Shown piece after piece: positions 1 to 7,064 of a stretch of 23,803 bases of DNA. Position numbers and translations under genes: made by a program. The notes under the pieces were generated by a model. It ran no database searches. It worked only from the letters and a program-made list of their open reading frames with translations, and was not told where the DNA came from. This stretch comes from an uncultured Erysipelotrichaceae bacterium (GTDB lineage Bacteria > Bacillota_I > Bacilli_A > Erysipelotrichales > Erysipelotrichaceae), in NCBI GenBank assembly GCA_934725085.1, contig CAKVAL010000027.1:1-23803 (forward strand). The letters are read 5' to 3'. Position 1 is the first letter of the stretch; each line of letters opens with the position of its first letter.

Positions 1-105
1 CAACTTCCTTCTTTCATAAATGGATATTTCTTCCTTATTAAAAAGACTTATAAAACCAAATAAGCTAATAAAAGATATAAATATAATAATCAATAACTTT
101 TTCAT
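1..105 (-). CDS. N-terminus of probable DHHW/AlgJ-like partner of the MBOAT acyltransferase (partial)
   Basis: This reading frame is open for 35 codons from an ATG at 105-103 to the window edge, so only the N-terminus is visible. It begins Met-Lys-Lys, continues with about 20 hydrophobic residues (a signal anchor), and then reads NKEEISIYERRKL. It starts 3 bp after the MBOAT stop codon, so the two are almost certainly co-transcribed. MBOAT O-acyltransferases of this kind are usually followed by a DHHW (AlgJ/AlgX/DltD-like) extracytoplasmic protein with an N-terminal anchor and an E-N/R-R-K-L-like motif just after it. The visible part fits that pattern, but the catalytic region lies outside the window. 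Assignment is therefore by position and N-terminal style only. Confidence 0.55.
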   Translation of the reverse strand, partial: MKKLLIIIFISFISLFGFISLFNKEEISIYERRKL

Positions 106-108
106 AAA

Positions 109-1449
109 CTAAAACCTAAAATATAAGAACGGCATAAAAGTCGCATCAATAATATATGCTGTTGATACAATCAATAACAAGACCACCAGTACTATATTAA
201 GCAAATCTTTATTCTTTAACCTAGAATAAATATTTTTACATAATGGCGTAATACCAACGATACACACAACAAAGAACACCACATAGTTCTTTAAATAGAA
301 TAAGGTTTCCTTATCAACTAAATATTTGAAATTAAATAATCCAACCATGAAATTTTTAACATCCAAAAGATTAGAATGATTAAAAATCACAAAAGAAATA
401 TTCACAATCAAAGTTGTATACACAAAACCAATTATCTTATGTCTATCAAAAAAACCTCTAAAGACAAATTTTTCAATTATTAAAACTAAGCCAAAATACA
501 AGCCCCAAAGAATAAAGTTATAATCAGCGCCATGCCAAAATCCTGTTAAAAACCACACCACAAACAAATTAAAGATATATCTTGAATTAGAACATCTACT
601 ACCACCTAAGGGAATATAAATATAATCTTTTAGGAAAGACGACAAAGAAATATGCCATCTACGCCAAAAATCTTTAACTGATGTTGCGATTAGAGGATAA
701 TTAAAATTCTCTAAAAAATGAAAACCAAATATCAAAGCCATGCCAATAGCCATATCACTATAGGCACTAAAATCATAATATAGTTGCATCGTAGCACTTA
801 TCATTTCTAAGAAATAAGATAAACTAGAGCGTGCCTTAATAGCACTTAATAGTTTTACTATACTTCCTAAAGTATCTGCGATTACTACTTTCTTAAATAA
901 GCCTACACAAAAACGGGTTATACCCCTACTTGCATCATCAACATTTTCTTTTCTATCAATCAATTCTTCATTAACAGTCTCATATCTTACAATAGGACCT
1001 GCGATAAGTTGTGGAAAGAAAGTTAAGTAAGTGCCAAAGTTAATAAATGACTTACTAGCCTTTACATCACCCCTATATACATCAATCAAATAACTGATTG
1101 CCTGGAAAGTAAAGAATGATATACCAATAGGTAATACAATATTTACTAAATTATTAAAACCTAATACATCATTCACAATGAAGTTTGTATATTTAAAATA
1201 TATCAACAAAGATAAATTGACTATCACACCAAACCATAAAGTCTTTTTATCCTTAATCCTTTTCGCATAAAAATAATTAAAAACACACGAAAACAACAGA
1301 ATCAATGTATATTGTTTCTCTCCTACAAAATAAAAGAACAAACTACTTATAAACAATATTAAATTACGATATTTCCTAGGACTTAAAAAATAAAGCATAA
1401 GCACAATAGGAAAGAAATAAAATAAGAAACTAACACTTGAGAATATCAT
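109..1449 (-). CDS. MBOAT family membrane-bound O-acyltransferase
   Basis: A 446-residue polytopic membrane protein of the AlgI/DltB-like MBOAT family, which moves acyl (usually acetyl) groups across the membrane for attachment to extracellular polysaccharide or other wall polymers. The N-terminus MIFSSVSFLFYFFP is the classic start of the family. The central block DFWRRWHISLSSFLKDYIYI holds one conserved His, and GFWHGADYNFILWG holds the active-site His. Multiple hydrophobic segments run throughout, and the length is close to the usual 450-500 residues. The start is fixed by family similarity, yet no Shine-Dalgarno sequence precedes it; the ATG lies 6 nt after a -10-like TACAAT. The next gene begins 3 bp downstream and is probably the extracytoplasmic partner. 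The polymer modified cannot be read from the sequence. Confidence 0.92.
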   Translation of the reverse strand: MIFSSVSFLFYFFPIVLMLYFLSPRKYRNLILFISSLFFYFVGEKQYTLILLFSCVFNYFYAKRIKDKKTLWFGVIVNLSLLIYFKYTNFIVNDVLGFNNLVNIVLPIGISFFTFQAISYLIDVYRGDVKASKSFINFGTYLTFFPQLIAGPIVRYETVNEELIDRKENVDDASRGITRFCVGLFKKVVIADTLGSIVKLLSAIKARSSLSYFLEMISATMQLYYDFSAYSDMAIGMALIFGFHFLENFNYPLIATSVKDFWRRWHISLSSFLKDYIYIPLGGSRCSNSRYIFNLFVVWFLTGFWHGADYNFILWGLYFGLVLIIEKFVFRGFFDRHKIIGFVYTTLIVNISFVIFNHSNLLDVKNFMVGLFNFKYLVDKETLFYLKNYVVFFVVCIVGITPLCKNIYSRLKNKDLLNIVLVVLLLIVSTAYIIDATFMPFLYFRF

Positions 1450-1455
1450 ATTGTC

Positions 1456-1484
1456 ATTGTACCAAAAGAAAAGGCTTCTTTCGA
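1456..1484 (-). promoter_or_regulatory. Putative leaderless promoter of the MBOAT gene
   Basis: On the minus strand, TCGAAA (1484-1479; 4/6 to TTGACA) is followed after 17 bp by TACAAT (1461-1456; 5/6 to TATAAT). Only 6 nt separate this from the ATG at 1449, so the expected transcription start is at or next to the start codon. No SD sequence is present. The -35 region overlaps the terminator hairpin of the upstream lipoprotein gene. This is inferred from sequence only. Confidence 0.5.
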
Positions 1485-1490
1485 AGACCC
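1463..1490 (-). terminator. Rho-independent terminator of the lipoprotein gene
   Basis: Minus strand: GG(T)CTTC-GAAA-GAAGCC hairpin with one bulged T, followed by TTTTCTTTT. It starts immediately after the lipoprotein stop codon at 1491 and separates that gene from the MBOAT gene. Confidence 0.75.
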
Positions 1491-1952
1491 TTACTTACTT
1501 AAATTATTAAAATTCTCAATCATCTTATCGCCAACTTCATCATCCATCACGACAAGTAAGATGTTATCATGTGATGCCATCTTAATTTCTTCAACTCCCA
1601 CACAAATCCATTTATTAGGATTTAAGTTTTCAGAAATTTCTTTCTTAAGCGCATCAATATCACTTGCACTCTTTGCCTTGACAAGAACCACAGAATGAGC
1701 AATTGAACTCATATCAGGTTCACTAGCTAAAGCCTCTTCAAAGTTACATTCACTTAGACCCAAATAATACTCTACATTATCAGCAGTAACCTTTTCTCTT
1801 CTAGTTGAAGGAACTTCATCATCTAGCCCTGCATAAACTGCATCCATAAGCTTATTTAAATCAGTTGGAAACTTTTCATCATTTCCCTTTGAACATGCAA
1901 CTAATGTGAATAGTGCAAGCATAGCCATAAGTGTAGTTAAAATCTTTTTCAT
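1491..1952 (-). CDS. DUF4358-like lipoprotein
   Basis: A 153-residue secreted protein. MKKILTTLMAMLALFTLVAC is a lipoprotein signal peptide with lipobox LVAC, so the mature chain starts at Cys20. The remainder (DLNKLMDAVYAGLD, YYLGLSECNFEEALASEPDM, HSVVLVKAKSASDIDALKKE, ILLVVMDDEVGDKMIENF) has the order of motifs seen in DUF4358 lipoproteins of Firmicutes, whose function is unknown. The ATG is preceded by GGAGGACGAAG. The gene lies 31 bp after metK with no terminator visible between them, so read-through from the SAM-regulated transcript is possible. It ends in a terminator. Family assignment is from memory of the motif pattern, not from a search. Confidence 0.72.
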   Translation of the reverse strand: MKKILTTLMAMLALFTLVACSKGNDEKFPTDLNKLMDAVYAGLDDEVPSTRREKVTADNVEYYLGLSECNFEEALASEPDMSSIAHSVVLVKAKSASDIDALKKEISENLNPNKWICVGVEEIKMASHDNILLVVMDDEVGDKMIENFNNLSK

Positions 1953-1983
1953 CTTCGTCCTCCACTTATATTATACAGTATTA

Positions 1984-2766
1984 TTAGATTAAACCCCACT
2001 TAGCGAACTCTTCAAAGCCACCAAGTGAATTAATATACTCTTTTGCAATCTCTACAATCTCACTATAAGGTCTACCATCAATAGTTTCATCACCAATAGC
2101 ACAACATAAGGTAACTGGCTTATTTAGTTCTTGTGCCTTTAAATGTGCATAGATATTAACACTCACATCAGCCTTAGACAAATCCTTACCATGTAAACCG
2201 CCACCAGTAACACCATCACCCATATCACTGCCTAGTTTTCTATTAGTAGCCCCACTATCAACATTGTAGCCACCATCCCAATCACCTAAAGGATTAACTT
2301 CACTATTTGGATATAATTCAAGAAGTTCATCGCTACTCGCTCTACTTTGGCAAATAATCAAACGATCACCACTCAATACATACTTACCATCACTTGGATA
2401 TCTATTATAAATATCTCTAGCAATCTTAGACAACTTAGCTTGTTCAGCAGTAACTGGCATACCCTTAAAGATACCATTATCACCACATCTTACCTTACCC
2501 TTTTGATTACCAGCTAGATGTTCATCTTGAGCAACCGCCACAATATCACATCTTACATTACCAGCAATTCTTGCCACAATACTCTCGATTTCCTTCTTTT
2601 CAAAAGCACAAGAAGTTTCCATGATAATATGACAATCACCATGGCCAATCAACACCTCAACTGCAACCTTTGGATTATCTTGCTTAGTATAAGCTAGATC
2701 AACAATAGCACCTGCGATTCTATCTGCCACCTTATCAGGATGACAGGGATTTACTTTTTCAAACAT
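1984..2766 (-). CDS. metK: Compact S-adenosylmethionine synthetase homologue
   Basis: 260 residues. It is related to methionine adenosyltransferase, which makes SAM from methionine and ATP in the cytoplasm, but is much shorter than canonical MetK (about 380-400 residues). Recognisable blocks in order are CHPDKVADRIAGAIVD (substrate/ATP-binding HPDK), GNQKGKVRCGDNGIFKG (counterpart of the GAGDQG loop), DGKYVLSGDRLIICQS (counterpart of the PDGK-Q-T strand), NPLGDWDGGYNVDSGATNRK, and GGGLHGKDLSKADVSVN (the GGGAFSGKD-K-D block). An in-frame ATG 27 codons upstream lies inside the riboswitch expression platform. The start at 2766 has a perfect AGGAGG 6 nt upstream, so it is preferred. The SAM riboswitch just upstream supports SAM synthesis as the function. 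The gene symbol is by homology; the short form has diverged strongly. Confidence 0.85.
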   Translation of the reverse strand: MFEKVNPCHPDKVADRIAGAIVDLAYTKQDNPKVAVEVLIGHGDCHIIMETSCAFEKKEIESIVARIAGNVRCDIVAVAQDEHLAGNQKGKVRCGDNGIFKGMPVTAEQAKLSKIARDIYNRYPSDGKYVLSGDRLIICQSRASSDELLELYPNSEVNPLGDWDGGYNVDSGATNRKLGSDMGDGVTGGGLHGKDLSKADVSVNIYAHLKAQELNKPVTLCCAIGDETIDGRPYSEIVEIAKEYINSLGGFEEFAKWGLI

Positions 2767-2783
2767 ATTTTTCCTCCTATTAG

Positions 2784-2818
2784 CCAAAAAGAGAAAAGAA
2801 AACCCATCGACTGATGGG
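2784..2818 (-). terminator. Riboswitch-controlled terminator before metK
   Basis: Minus strand CCCATC-AGTC-GATGGG hairpin (2818-2803) followed by TTTTCTTTTCTCTTTTT. The 5' arm is the same segment that pairs with the 3' P1 strand in the antiterminator, so this is the off-state structure of the SAM riboswitch. Confidence 0.88.
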
Positions 2819-2920
2819 CATAAAAACACATTCAACCCATCATACAAGCATTAGCACCATCTATATCTAGTGGTTGCTGAGGTTTCATAGAGCTTGTCTC
2901 TCCGCCTCTCTTTATGGACT
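2784..2920 (-). promoter_or_regulatory. SAM-I-clan riboswitch (S-box), P4-less, with terminator platform
   Basis: Minus-strand RNA. The aptamer core reads AGAGAGGCGGAGAGAC, then CUAUGAAACCUCAGCAACC, then GGUGCUAAU, the S-box signature. P1 is UCCAU (2918-2914) with AUGGG (2840-2836). P2 is GAGG/CCUC with a kink-turn-like CGGA/AUGAAA internal loop and AGA/UCU above it. P3 is GC-ACC/GGUGC capped by CUA-GAUA-UAG. The P2 loop ACAAGC (2897-2892) can form a 6-bp pseudoknot with GCUUGU (2849-2844). The pseudoknot strand runs almost straight into P1, leaving no room for the P4 hairpin of standard SAM-I. UGAUGGG (2842-2836) can instead pair with CCCAUCA (2818-2812), giving a mutually exclusive antiterminator. 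SAM binding should therefore turn metK off. Confidence 0.92.
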
Positions 2921-2941
2921 AGTAATATGTTAACACATGAA

Positions 2942-2973
2942 AAGAAAAAGATTTGACATAAAACATCAAATCT
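2942..2973 (-). terminator. Terminator at the end of the MurNAc operon
   Basis: Minus strand AGATTTGA (2973-2966), a 9-nt loop, then TCAAATCT and a TTTTCTTTT tract. It follows the FAD oxidoreductase stop codon by about 18 bp and isolates the MurNAc operon from the riboswitch-controlled metK. Confidence 0.85.
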
Positions 2974-2990
2974 CTTCGTTTTAGTATGAA

Positions 2991-4154
2991 TTATTCAATT
3001 TCTTCAATAAATAATTTTTGACCCTTTTCCTTTAGTTTACTTTGAAGCAATTTAACATCTACATTCTTATTATCAACAAACATGCTAGCAGCTAAACCTG
3101 CAGCCTCGCCACTAACCGCACAACAAGGAATTGCTCTTGTAATATCCCACATGTCATCATTAACATTGATACATCTACCTGCTACAAACAAATTACTTAT
3201 GCTTGTTTCTATTGTTCTAAAAGGAAGTTCATAGACATAACCTCTTCTTCGCCAATCAGCAATAAGCCCTATACTATCAACGTGTTTATTATTGACATCA
3301 TCCAACAGTACATCACCACATTCAACACACCTTGTCATCCTCATTTCAGGCATCATAGGCAATGTAGTTACTTCAAAACTATCACTATGTTTCCTTTTAT
3401 TATTGATGTCCAACAAAGTTTGTTGATGCGACTCTAATATAAAACTAGTTTGGTCATCATATGAACCACCAAAGAAACGGCTTTTAGTTAAAGGTTCTTC
3501 ACTCTTTCGATCTGAATCAATCGAATTAGTCTTCTCAACAACACCAAGCTTATTCAACAACAATTTGCCATCTTCCATGTAATAATACCAACCAGCTACG
3601 ATATTACCATTTTGATAAACCCTTGTCTTCTCATTAACCAAATAAGCAAGCTTGGCATCGCCACTGCAATCCACAAAAGAAGCACCAAAAATTATCTTTT
3701 CACCCTCTAGCGTCTCTACACTAATAGAACTTATCAGTCCCTTATTTATTGATGCCCTTGTCAACAAAGCATCATAATAAATAGTTACATTATTCTCCAA
3801 TAACAGTTTTTCTAATAATAAAGCAAAGTAATTGGGATTATATTGAGCTTCAAAACGTTGTTTAGCCTTTTCTTTTAAGTCTCCATCCTCAAGCCAAGCT
3901 TTTGGATATTTTCGTTGACAGCCCATTTGAATCGACAATCTTAAAAGTTCTTCGCTAATTCCAAATGAAACTTGATGTCCAAGACCATCACATATAGGAA
4001 GATAAATAGCTATTAAACCAGATGTAGCTAAGCCACCAAGAACACACTGTTTCTCAATTAAAGCTACATTTTTATTATCTCTAGCAGCACTTAAAGCACT
4101 CGCAACACCAGCTATACCGCCACCTATTACAACTACATCAAAATGCTCATTCAT
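2991..4154 (-). CDS. FAD-dependent oxidoreductase (FAD_oxidored-like), substrate unknown
   Basis: 387 residues. An N-terminal Rossmann dinucleotide-binding motif VVVIGGGIAGVASALSAARD (about residues 8-27) is followed by a putative ribose-binding Glu in VALIEKQ and by GGLATSGLI. A second FAD-contact block near the C-terminus reads NLFVAGRCINVNDDMWDITR and continues AIPCCAVSGEAAGLAAS. This layout fits the pfam12831-type FAD-dependent oxidoreductases, many of which sit in carbohydrate operons without a known substrate. The ATG lies inside the end of murQ (8-nt overlap) without a good SD of its own, so translation is probably coupled to murQ. It is the last gene of the MurNAc operon. A role in handling D-lactate or a sugar acid from the MurQ step is possible but unsupported beyond position. 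Confidence 0.85.
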   Translation of the reverse strand: MNEHFDVVVIGGGIAGVASALSAARDNKNVALIEKQCVLGGLATSGLIAIYLPICDGLGHQVSFGISEELLRLSIQMGCQRKYPKAWLEDGDLKEKAKQRFEAQYNPNYFALLLEKLLLENNVTIYYDALLTRASINKGLISSISVETLEGEKIIFGASFVDCSGDAKLAYLVNEKTRVYQNGNIVAGWYYYMEDGKLLLNKLGVVEKTNSIDSDRKSEEPLTKSRFFGGSYDDQTSFILESHQQTLLDINNKRKHSDSFEVTTLPMMPEMRMTRCVECGDVLLDDVNNKHVDSIGLIADWRRRGYVYELPFRTIETSISNLFVAGRCINVNDDMWDITRAIPCCAVSGEAAGLAASMFVDNKNVDVKLLQSKLKEKGQKLFIEEIE

Positions 4155-5043
4155 GTTCTACCGCTTTTCTTACAAAACCATCAGCATTAGCTAACTTTTC
4201 TTTTGCGGTATTTAAATCAACATTCAAAAGAATCATCACAATAGCTTCCTTACAATGATTATTAGAAATCTTTAAAGCTTCATCAGCCTTTTCCCAATCA
4301 CAATCAGTTGCAGCCATAACAATTTGTCTACATCTTTCTACAAGCTTTTCATTAGTAGCCATAACATCTACCATTAGATTCTTATACACTTTGCCAAGAC
4401 CAACCATTGAAGCTGTTGATAACATATTAATGATTACCTTTTGGCAAGTTCCTGACTTAAGTCTTGTAGAACCTGTTAATATTTCAGGACCAGCACTAAC
4501 CTCAATTGGATAATCAACCATCGCACCAATCTTAGTATTCAAATTACAACATACACAAGCTGTCTTAGCACCAATCTCTTTAGCATACTCAATACCACCG
4601 ATAACATATGGTGTTCTACCAGATGCTGCTACACCAACAAGTAAGTCCTTACTAGTAAAATTATTATTCTTTAAATCTTCTACACACAATTCTTTCTTAT
4701 CTTCCGCGCCTTCAACAGCCTTAACAATAGCGCCATAGCCACCAGCAATTAAGCCTAAGAACTCATATGTACAACTAAATGTTGGGCCACATTCTACCGC
4801 ATCGATAATACCTGTTCTACCAGAAGTTCCTGCTCCAACATAGATAACGCGACCACCATTTTTCAAAGCTACAATCATAGCCTCAACTACTTTTTCAATT
4901 TGTGGTAAAGCTTTCTTTACTCCTGCTACAACATTTAAATCCTCTTCATTCATAATCTTTAGGATGTCCATTGTAGAAAGTAAATCCAAATCCTTTGTCT
5001 TTTCGTTTCTTTGTTCAGTACCTAAATTTTTAATATCCACCAT
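4147..5043 (-). CDS. murQ: N-acetylmuramic acid 6-phosphate etherase
   Basis: 298 residues, the usual MurQ length. It cleaves the D-lactyl ether of MurNAc-6-phosphate to give GlcNAc-6-phosphate and D-lactate in the cytoplasm. Family signatures are LGTEQRNEKTKDLD at the N-terminus, the SIS-domain phosphosugar loop GGRVIYVGAGTSGRTGIIDA (63-82), catalytic Glu84 in AVECGPTF, the second acidic motif AVEGAED (109-115), and GVAASGRTPYVIGGIEYAKE. The SD (GGAGG) lies inside the end of the preceding DUF3284-like gene, whose stop codon is 1 bp upstream. The overlap with the next gene (8 nt) marks a tightly coupled operon. Together with MupG and the PTS genes it defines this cluster as MurNAc recycling. 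Confidence 0.97.
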   Translation of the reverse strand: MVDIKNLGTEQRNEKTKDLDLLSTMDILKIMNEEDLNVVAGVKKALPQIEKVVEAMIVALKNGGRVIYVGAGTSGRTGIIDAVECGPTFSCTYEFLGLIAGGYGAIVKAVEGAEDKKELCVEDLKNNNFTSKDLLVGVAASGRTPYVIGGIEYAKEIGAKTACVCCNLNTKIGAMVDYPIEVSAGPEILTGSTRLKSGTCQKVIINMLSTASMVGLGKVYKNLMVDVMATNEKLVERCRQIVMAATDCDWEKADEALKISNNHCKEAIVMILLNVDLNTAKEKLANADGFVRKAVEHE

Positions 5044-5044
5044 C

Positions 5045-5491
5045 TTATTTTTCCTCCCTGTGATTCTTTATATATGTGGTTGTTAATTCAATATTGTTAA
5101 AAATTCTTCTCTTCAAAGCCTTTTCATCAAACTTACGCTTCAAAGTCCCAAGTTTATTCCCTATCGTATCCTTTTTATAATTATTTTCTTCAGAATAAGT
5201 TACATAGTTCTTTCCATCCTTAGATGAAAAATCATAATAATATATACACTTTGTATCCTTAGTTTCATATTTCATAATAAAATATTTATCTTCAATCAAA
5301 GGACCTACACTCATGGAAATAATCGCTTCTCTTTTCTTAAAAGGAACTATCTTTTCATAATGATATCCATCTAACAAATCTTTTAAAGACACCTCTTTAT
5401 TTGTAGACTTCTTAATATCTTTTATCGTAATATCACACAAATGTTTGAAGTATTCCTTTGGCATCACATCAATCTCTGCTGTTACTTTCAT
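5045..5491 (-). CDS. Small DUF3284-like protein in the MurNAc operon
   Basis: 148 residues with no signal peptide or membrane segment. It is rich in Lys and aromatic residues with alternating beta-strand-like segments (IISMSVGPLIEDKYFIMKYE, CIYYYDFSSKDGKNYVTYSE). The length, the MKVTAEIDVMPKEYF start and the YVTYSEE block resemble DUF3284 proteins, which are found beside PTS and 6-phosphoglycosidase genes in Firmicutes. That family assignment is tentative and the function is unknown. Its ATG overlaps the mupG stop by 4 nt (ATGA) with GAGGG ahead of it. It sits between the phosphomuramidase and the etherase, so a helper role in processing the phosphorylated disaccharide is a reasonable inference but nothing more. 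Confidence 0.6.
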   Translation of the reverse strand: MKVTAEIDVMPKEYFKHLCDITIKDIKKSTNKEVSLKDLLDGYHYEKIVPFKKREAIISMSVGPLIEDKYFIMKYETKDTKCIYYYDFSSKDGKNYVTYSEENNYKKDTIGNKLGTLKRKFDEKALKRRIFNNIELTTTYIKNHREEK

Positions 5492-6615
5492 AATTCCCTC
5501 ACAAAACGATATTTAATACCTTCTTTAAATCTTCTAAGCTTAATTAAATCTTGCATATCAACAATTTCGCCAACAACATTACAAGATACTTTCTCACATT
5601 TATCCTCTAATACAACCTGAAGTTCACCAGAATACCTCTTATTAAGCAAGTTATCTATAGTTATATAAGCCTTCCTACGCAAAATGGTATTATTTGGTTC
5701 AATCTCCTTAGAAAACTCTGCCATTTGTCTAGAAGACAGAGATCTTAATAAGTTATATGGGGAATCCAATCTAAATTCATGTTCCTTAAGGATGATTTCC
5801 TCTTCCTCTTTTGTTGTTACATTAAATACACGAACCTTTATATCCTCAACATCATTAAGTTCTTTACATAAACCATTTAACGTATCATCAATCACTTTAA
5901 ATTCGTTTTCATTAAACCACTCATCAGCTAACATATAAGCATTTAAATTATGATTTATATATAAGTCACAAATTATATCTTCCAGTCCCATATTTCTATG
6001 TTTCTCTAAAGTACATAAGCCTTGATATAAAGGAGGTCTAGGACTTGAATGTGATGGAATACAATAATAAATAGGAATATTATATTTTCTTATATAAGCA
6101 TCTTGTTTAAACGCAAATGTTTCATCCAATCCTGTTTCTTCTCTAACATAGAAATTATGACAAGCCCTTATTTGAATATTATTGTCAATATTTTTTAATT
6201 TATCTACTTGTTCAATAAACTCTTTTTCATTAAAGATTGAAGCATTTAACACAAAACCCTTTAAATTTAATCTTTTATATAAAGTTCTTACATCATCGAT
6301 TAAATAACCATAATCCAATCTAATAAAATCGATTTCACTTTCTTTTAATAGTTGAATTATCAATTCACTATTTAAAACATCGCAAATATAACTACCACCA
6401 ACATCAACCGTTAGCTCTAAATTATATTTTTTTCTTTCTTTAGAAATATATTTCAACGCTTTAAGTTGCGTCTTCAAAGAAAGCTCTGGCAAATGAATGG
6501 TTGTAAAAACTTCGTTATAAGAATACTTATTAGCAAGTTCTAATGTTGAATTAACTTTATCAACATATTCTTTATCCAATTTATTTGGATAAATCGCAAG
6601 ACATTTAATCATCAT
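5488..6615 (-). CDS. mupG: 6-phospho-N-acetylmuramidase (MupG/DUF871 family)
   Basis: 375 residues. MupG hydrolyses MurNAc-6-phosphate-GlcNAc, the phosphorylated product of PTS import of the murein disaccharide, to MurNAc-6-phosphate and GlcNAc. The N-terminal TIM-barrel half carries the family motifs: CLAIYPNK, NEVFTTIHLPE, LTVDVGGSYICDVL, IDFIRLDYGYL, LKGFVLNASIFNE, RACHNFYVREETGLDETFAF, and CIPSHSSPRPPLYQGLCTLE. A smaller C-terminal domain (about 255-375, RRKAYITIDNLLNKRYSGEL and following) completes the usual two-domain form. It overlaps the EIIA gene by 4 nt (ATGA) and has two adjacent ATGs; coupling makes either plausible. The order mupG-DUF-murQ agrees with the S. aureus mupG-murQ pathway. 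Confidence 0.93.
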   Translation of the reverse strand: MMIKCLAIYPNKLDKEYVDKVNSTLELANKYSYNEVFTTIHLPELSLKTQLKALKYISKERKKYNLELTVDVGGSYICDVLNSELIIQLLKESEIDFIRLDYGYLIDDVRTLYKRLNLKGFVLNASIFNEKEFIEQVDKLKNIDNNIQIRACHNFYVREETGLDETFAFKQDAYIRKYNIPIYYCIPSHSSPRPPLYQGLCTLEKHRNMGLEDIICDLYINHNLNAYMLADEWFNENEFKVIDDTLNGLCKELNDVEDIKVRVFNVTTKEEEEIILKEHEFRLDSPYNLLRSLSSRQMAEFSKEIEPNNTILRRKAYITIDNLLNKRYSGELQVVLEDKCEKVSCNVVGEIVDMQDLIKLRRFKEGIKYRFVREL

Positions 6616-7064
6616 TCAACCGCCAACTTAGCCATATTTTCTAGATGCTTTACATTACATTCATTCTTTAAATCAACAACTTTTTCTCCATTTAAAAACA
6701 CAACCGCAATCGCATCACTACCTGTTTTTTTAATCAGTTTTTTAACATCAGTCTTAACCAATTTATCACCGGCTTCAACCCTATCGCCAACCTTAACTAA
6801 AGTTTTATTCAAACCTACGATGTTGTAAGTTTCAGCTCCAATATGAATCATCATTTGAACACCATTATCACCAACCATACAAATCGCATGCCCAGTTGGA
6901 TAAACTACTGTTATTTCTCCAGAAAACGGCGCAACCAAAACATTATCCTTTAAATTAAGCACAAAGCCATCGCCCAATGTACCATCAGAAATTACTTCAT
7001 CAGGAAAAGTTTCTAACTTAGCAACCCTTCCATCACCAATACTCAATAATTCAACTTCTTTCAT
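6612..7064 (-). CDS. PTS EIIA component, glucose family (Crr-type)
   Basis: About 150 residues, a free-standing EIIA-Glc domain that passes phosphate from HPr to a cognate EIIB. Motifs are LGDGFVL, VLVAPFSGEI, TGHAICMV with the first His (residue 59) and the phosphorylated His in MMIHIGAETYN (residue 74), then VKVGDRVEAGDKL. Two ATGs are adjacent; the one at 7064 is 6 nt from AAGGAG and is preferred over the one at 7067. It overlaps the HAD gene by 1 nt (TGATG). The MurP-like EIIBC nearby has no EIIA domain, so this protein very likely supplies it, although glucose-family EIIAs can serve several transporters. Confidence 0.94.
   Translation of the reverse strand: MKEVELLSIGDGRVAKLETFPDEVISDGTLGDGFVLNLKDNVLVAPFSGEITVVYPTGHAICMVGDNGVQMMIHIGAETYNIVGLNKTLVKVGDRVEAGDKLVKTDVKKLIKKTGSDAIAVVFLNGEKVVDLKNECNVKHLENMAKLAVE

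Noticed and set aside
1970..1975. TATAAT upstream of the lipoprotein gene as an independent promoter
   Set aside because: No acceptable -35 at 16-18 bp and it overlaps the metK/lipoprotein junction; it could be chance in AT-rich DNA.
2767..2847. N-terminal extension of MetK to an ATG at 2847
   Set aside because: The extension would translate the riboswitch terminator and U tract; the perfect AGGAGG and family alignment favour the start at 2766.
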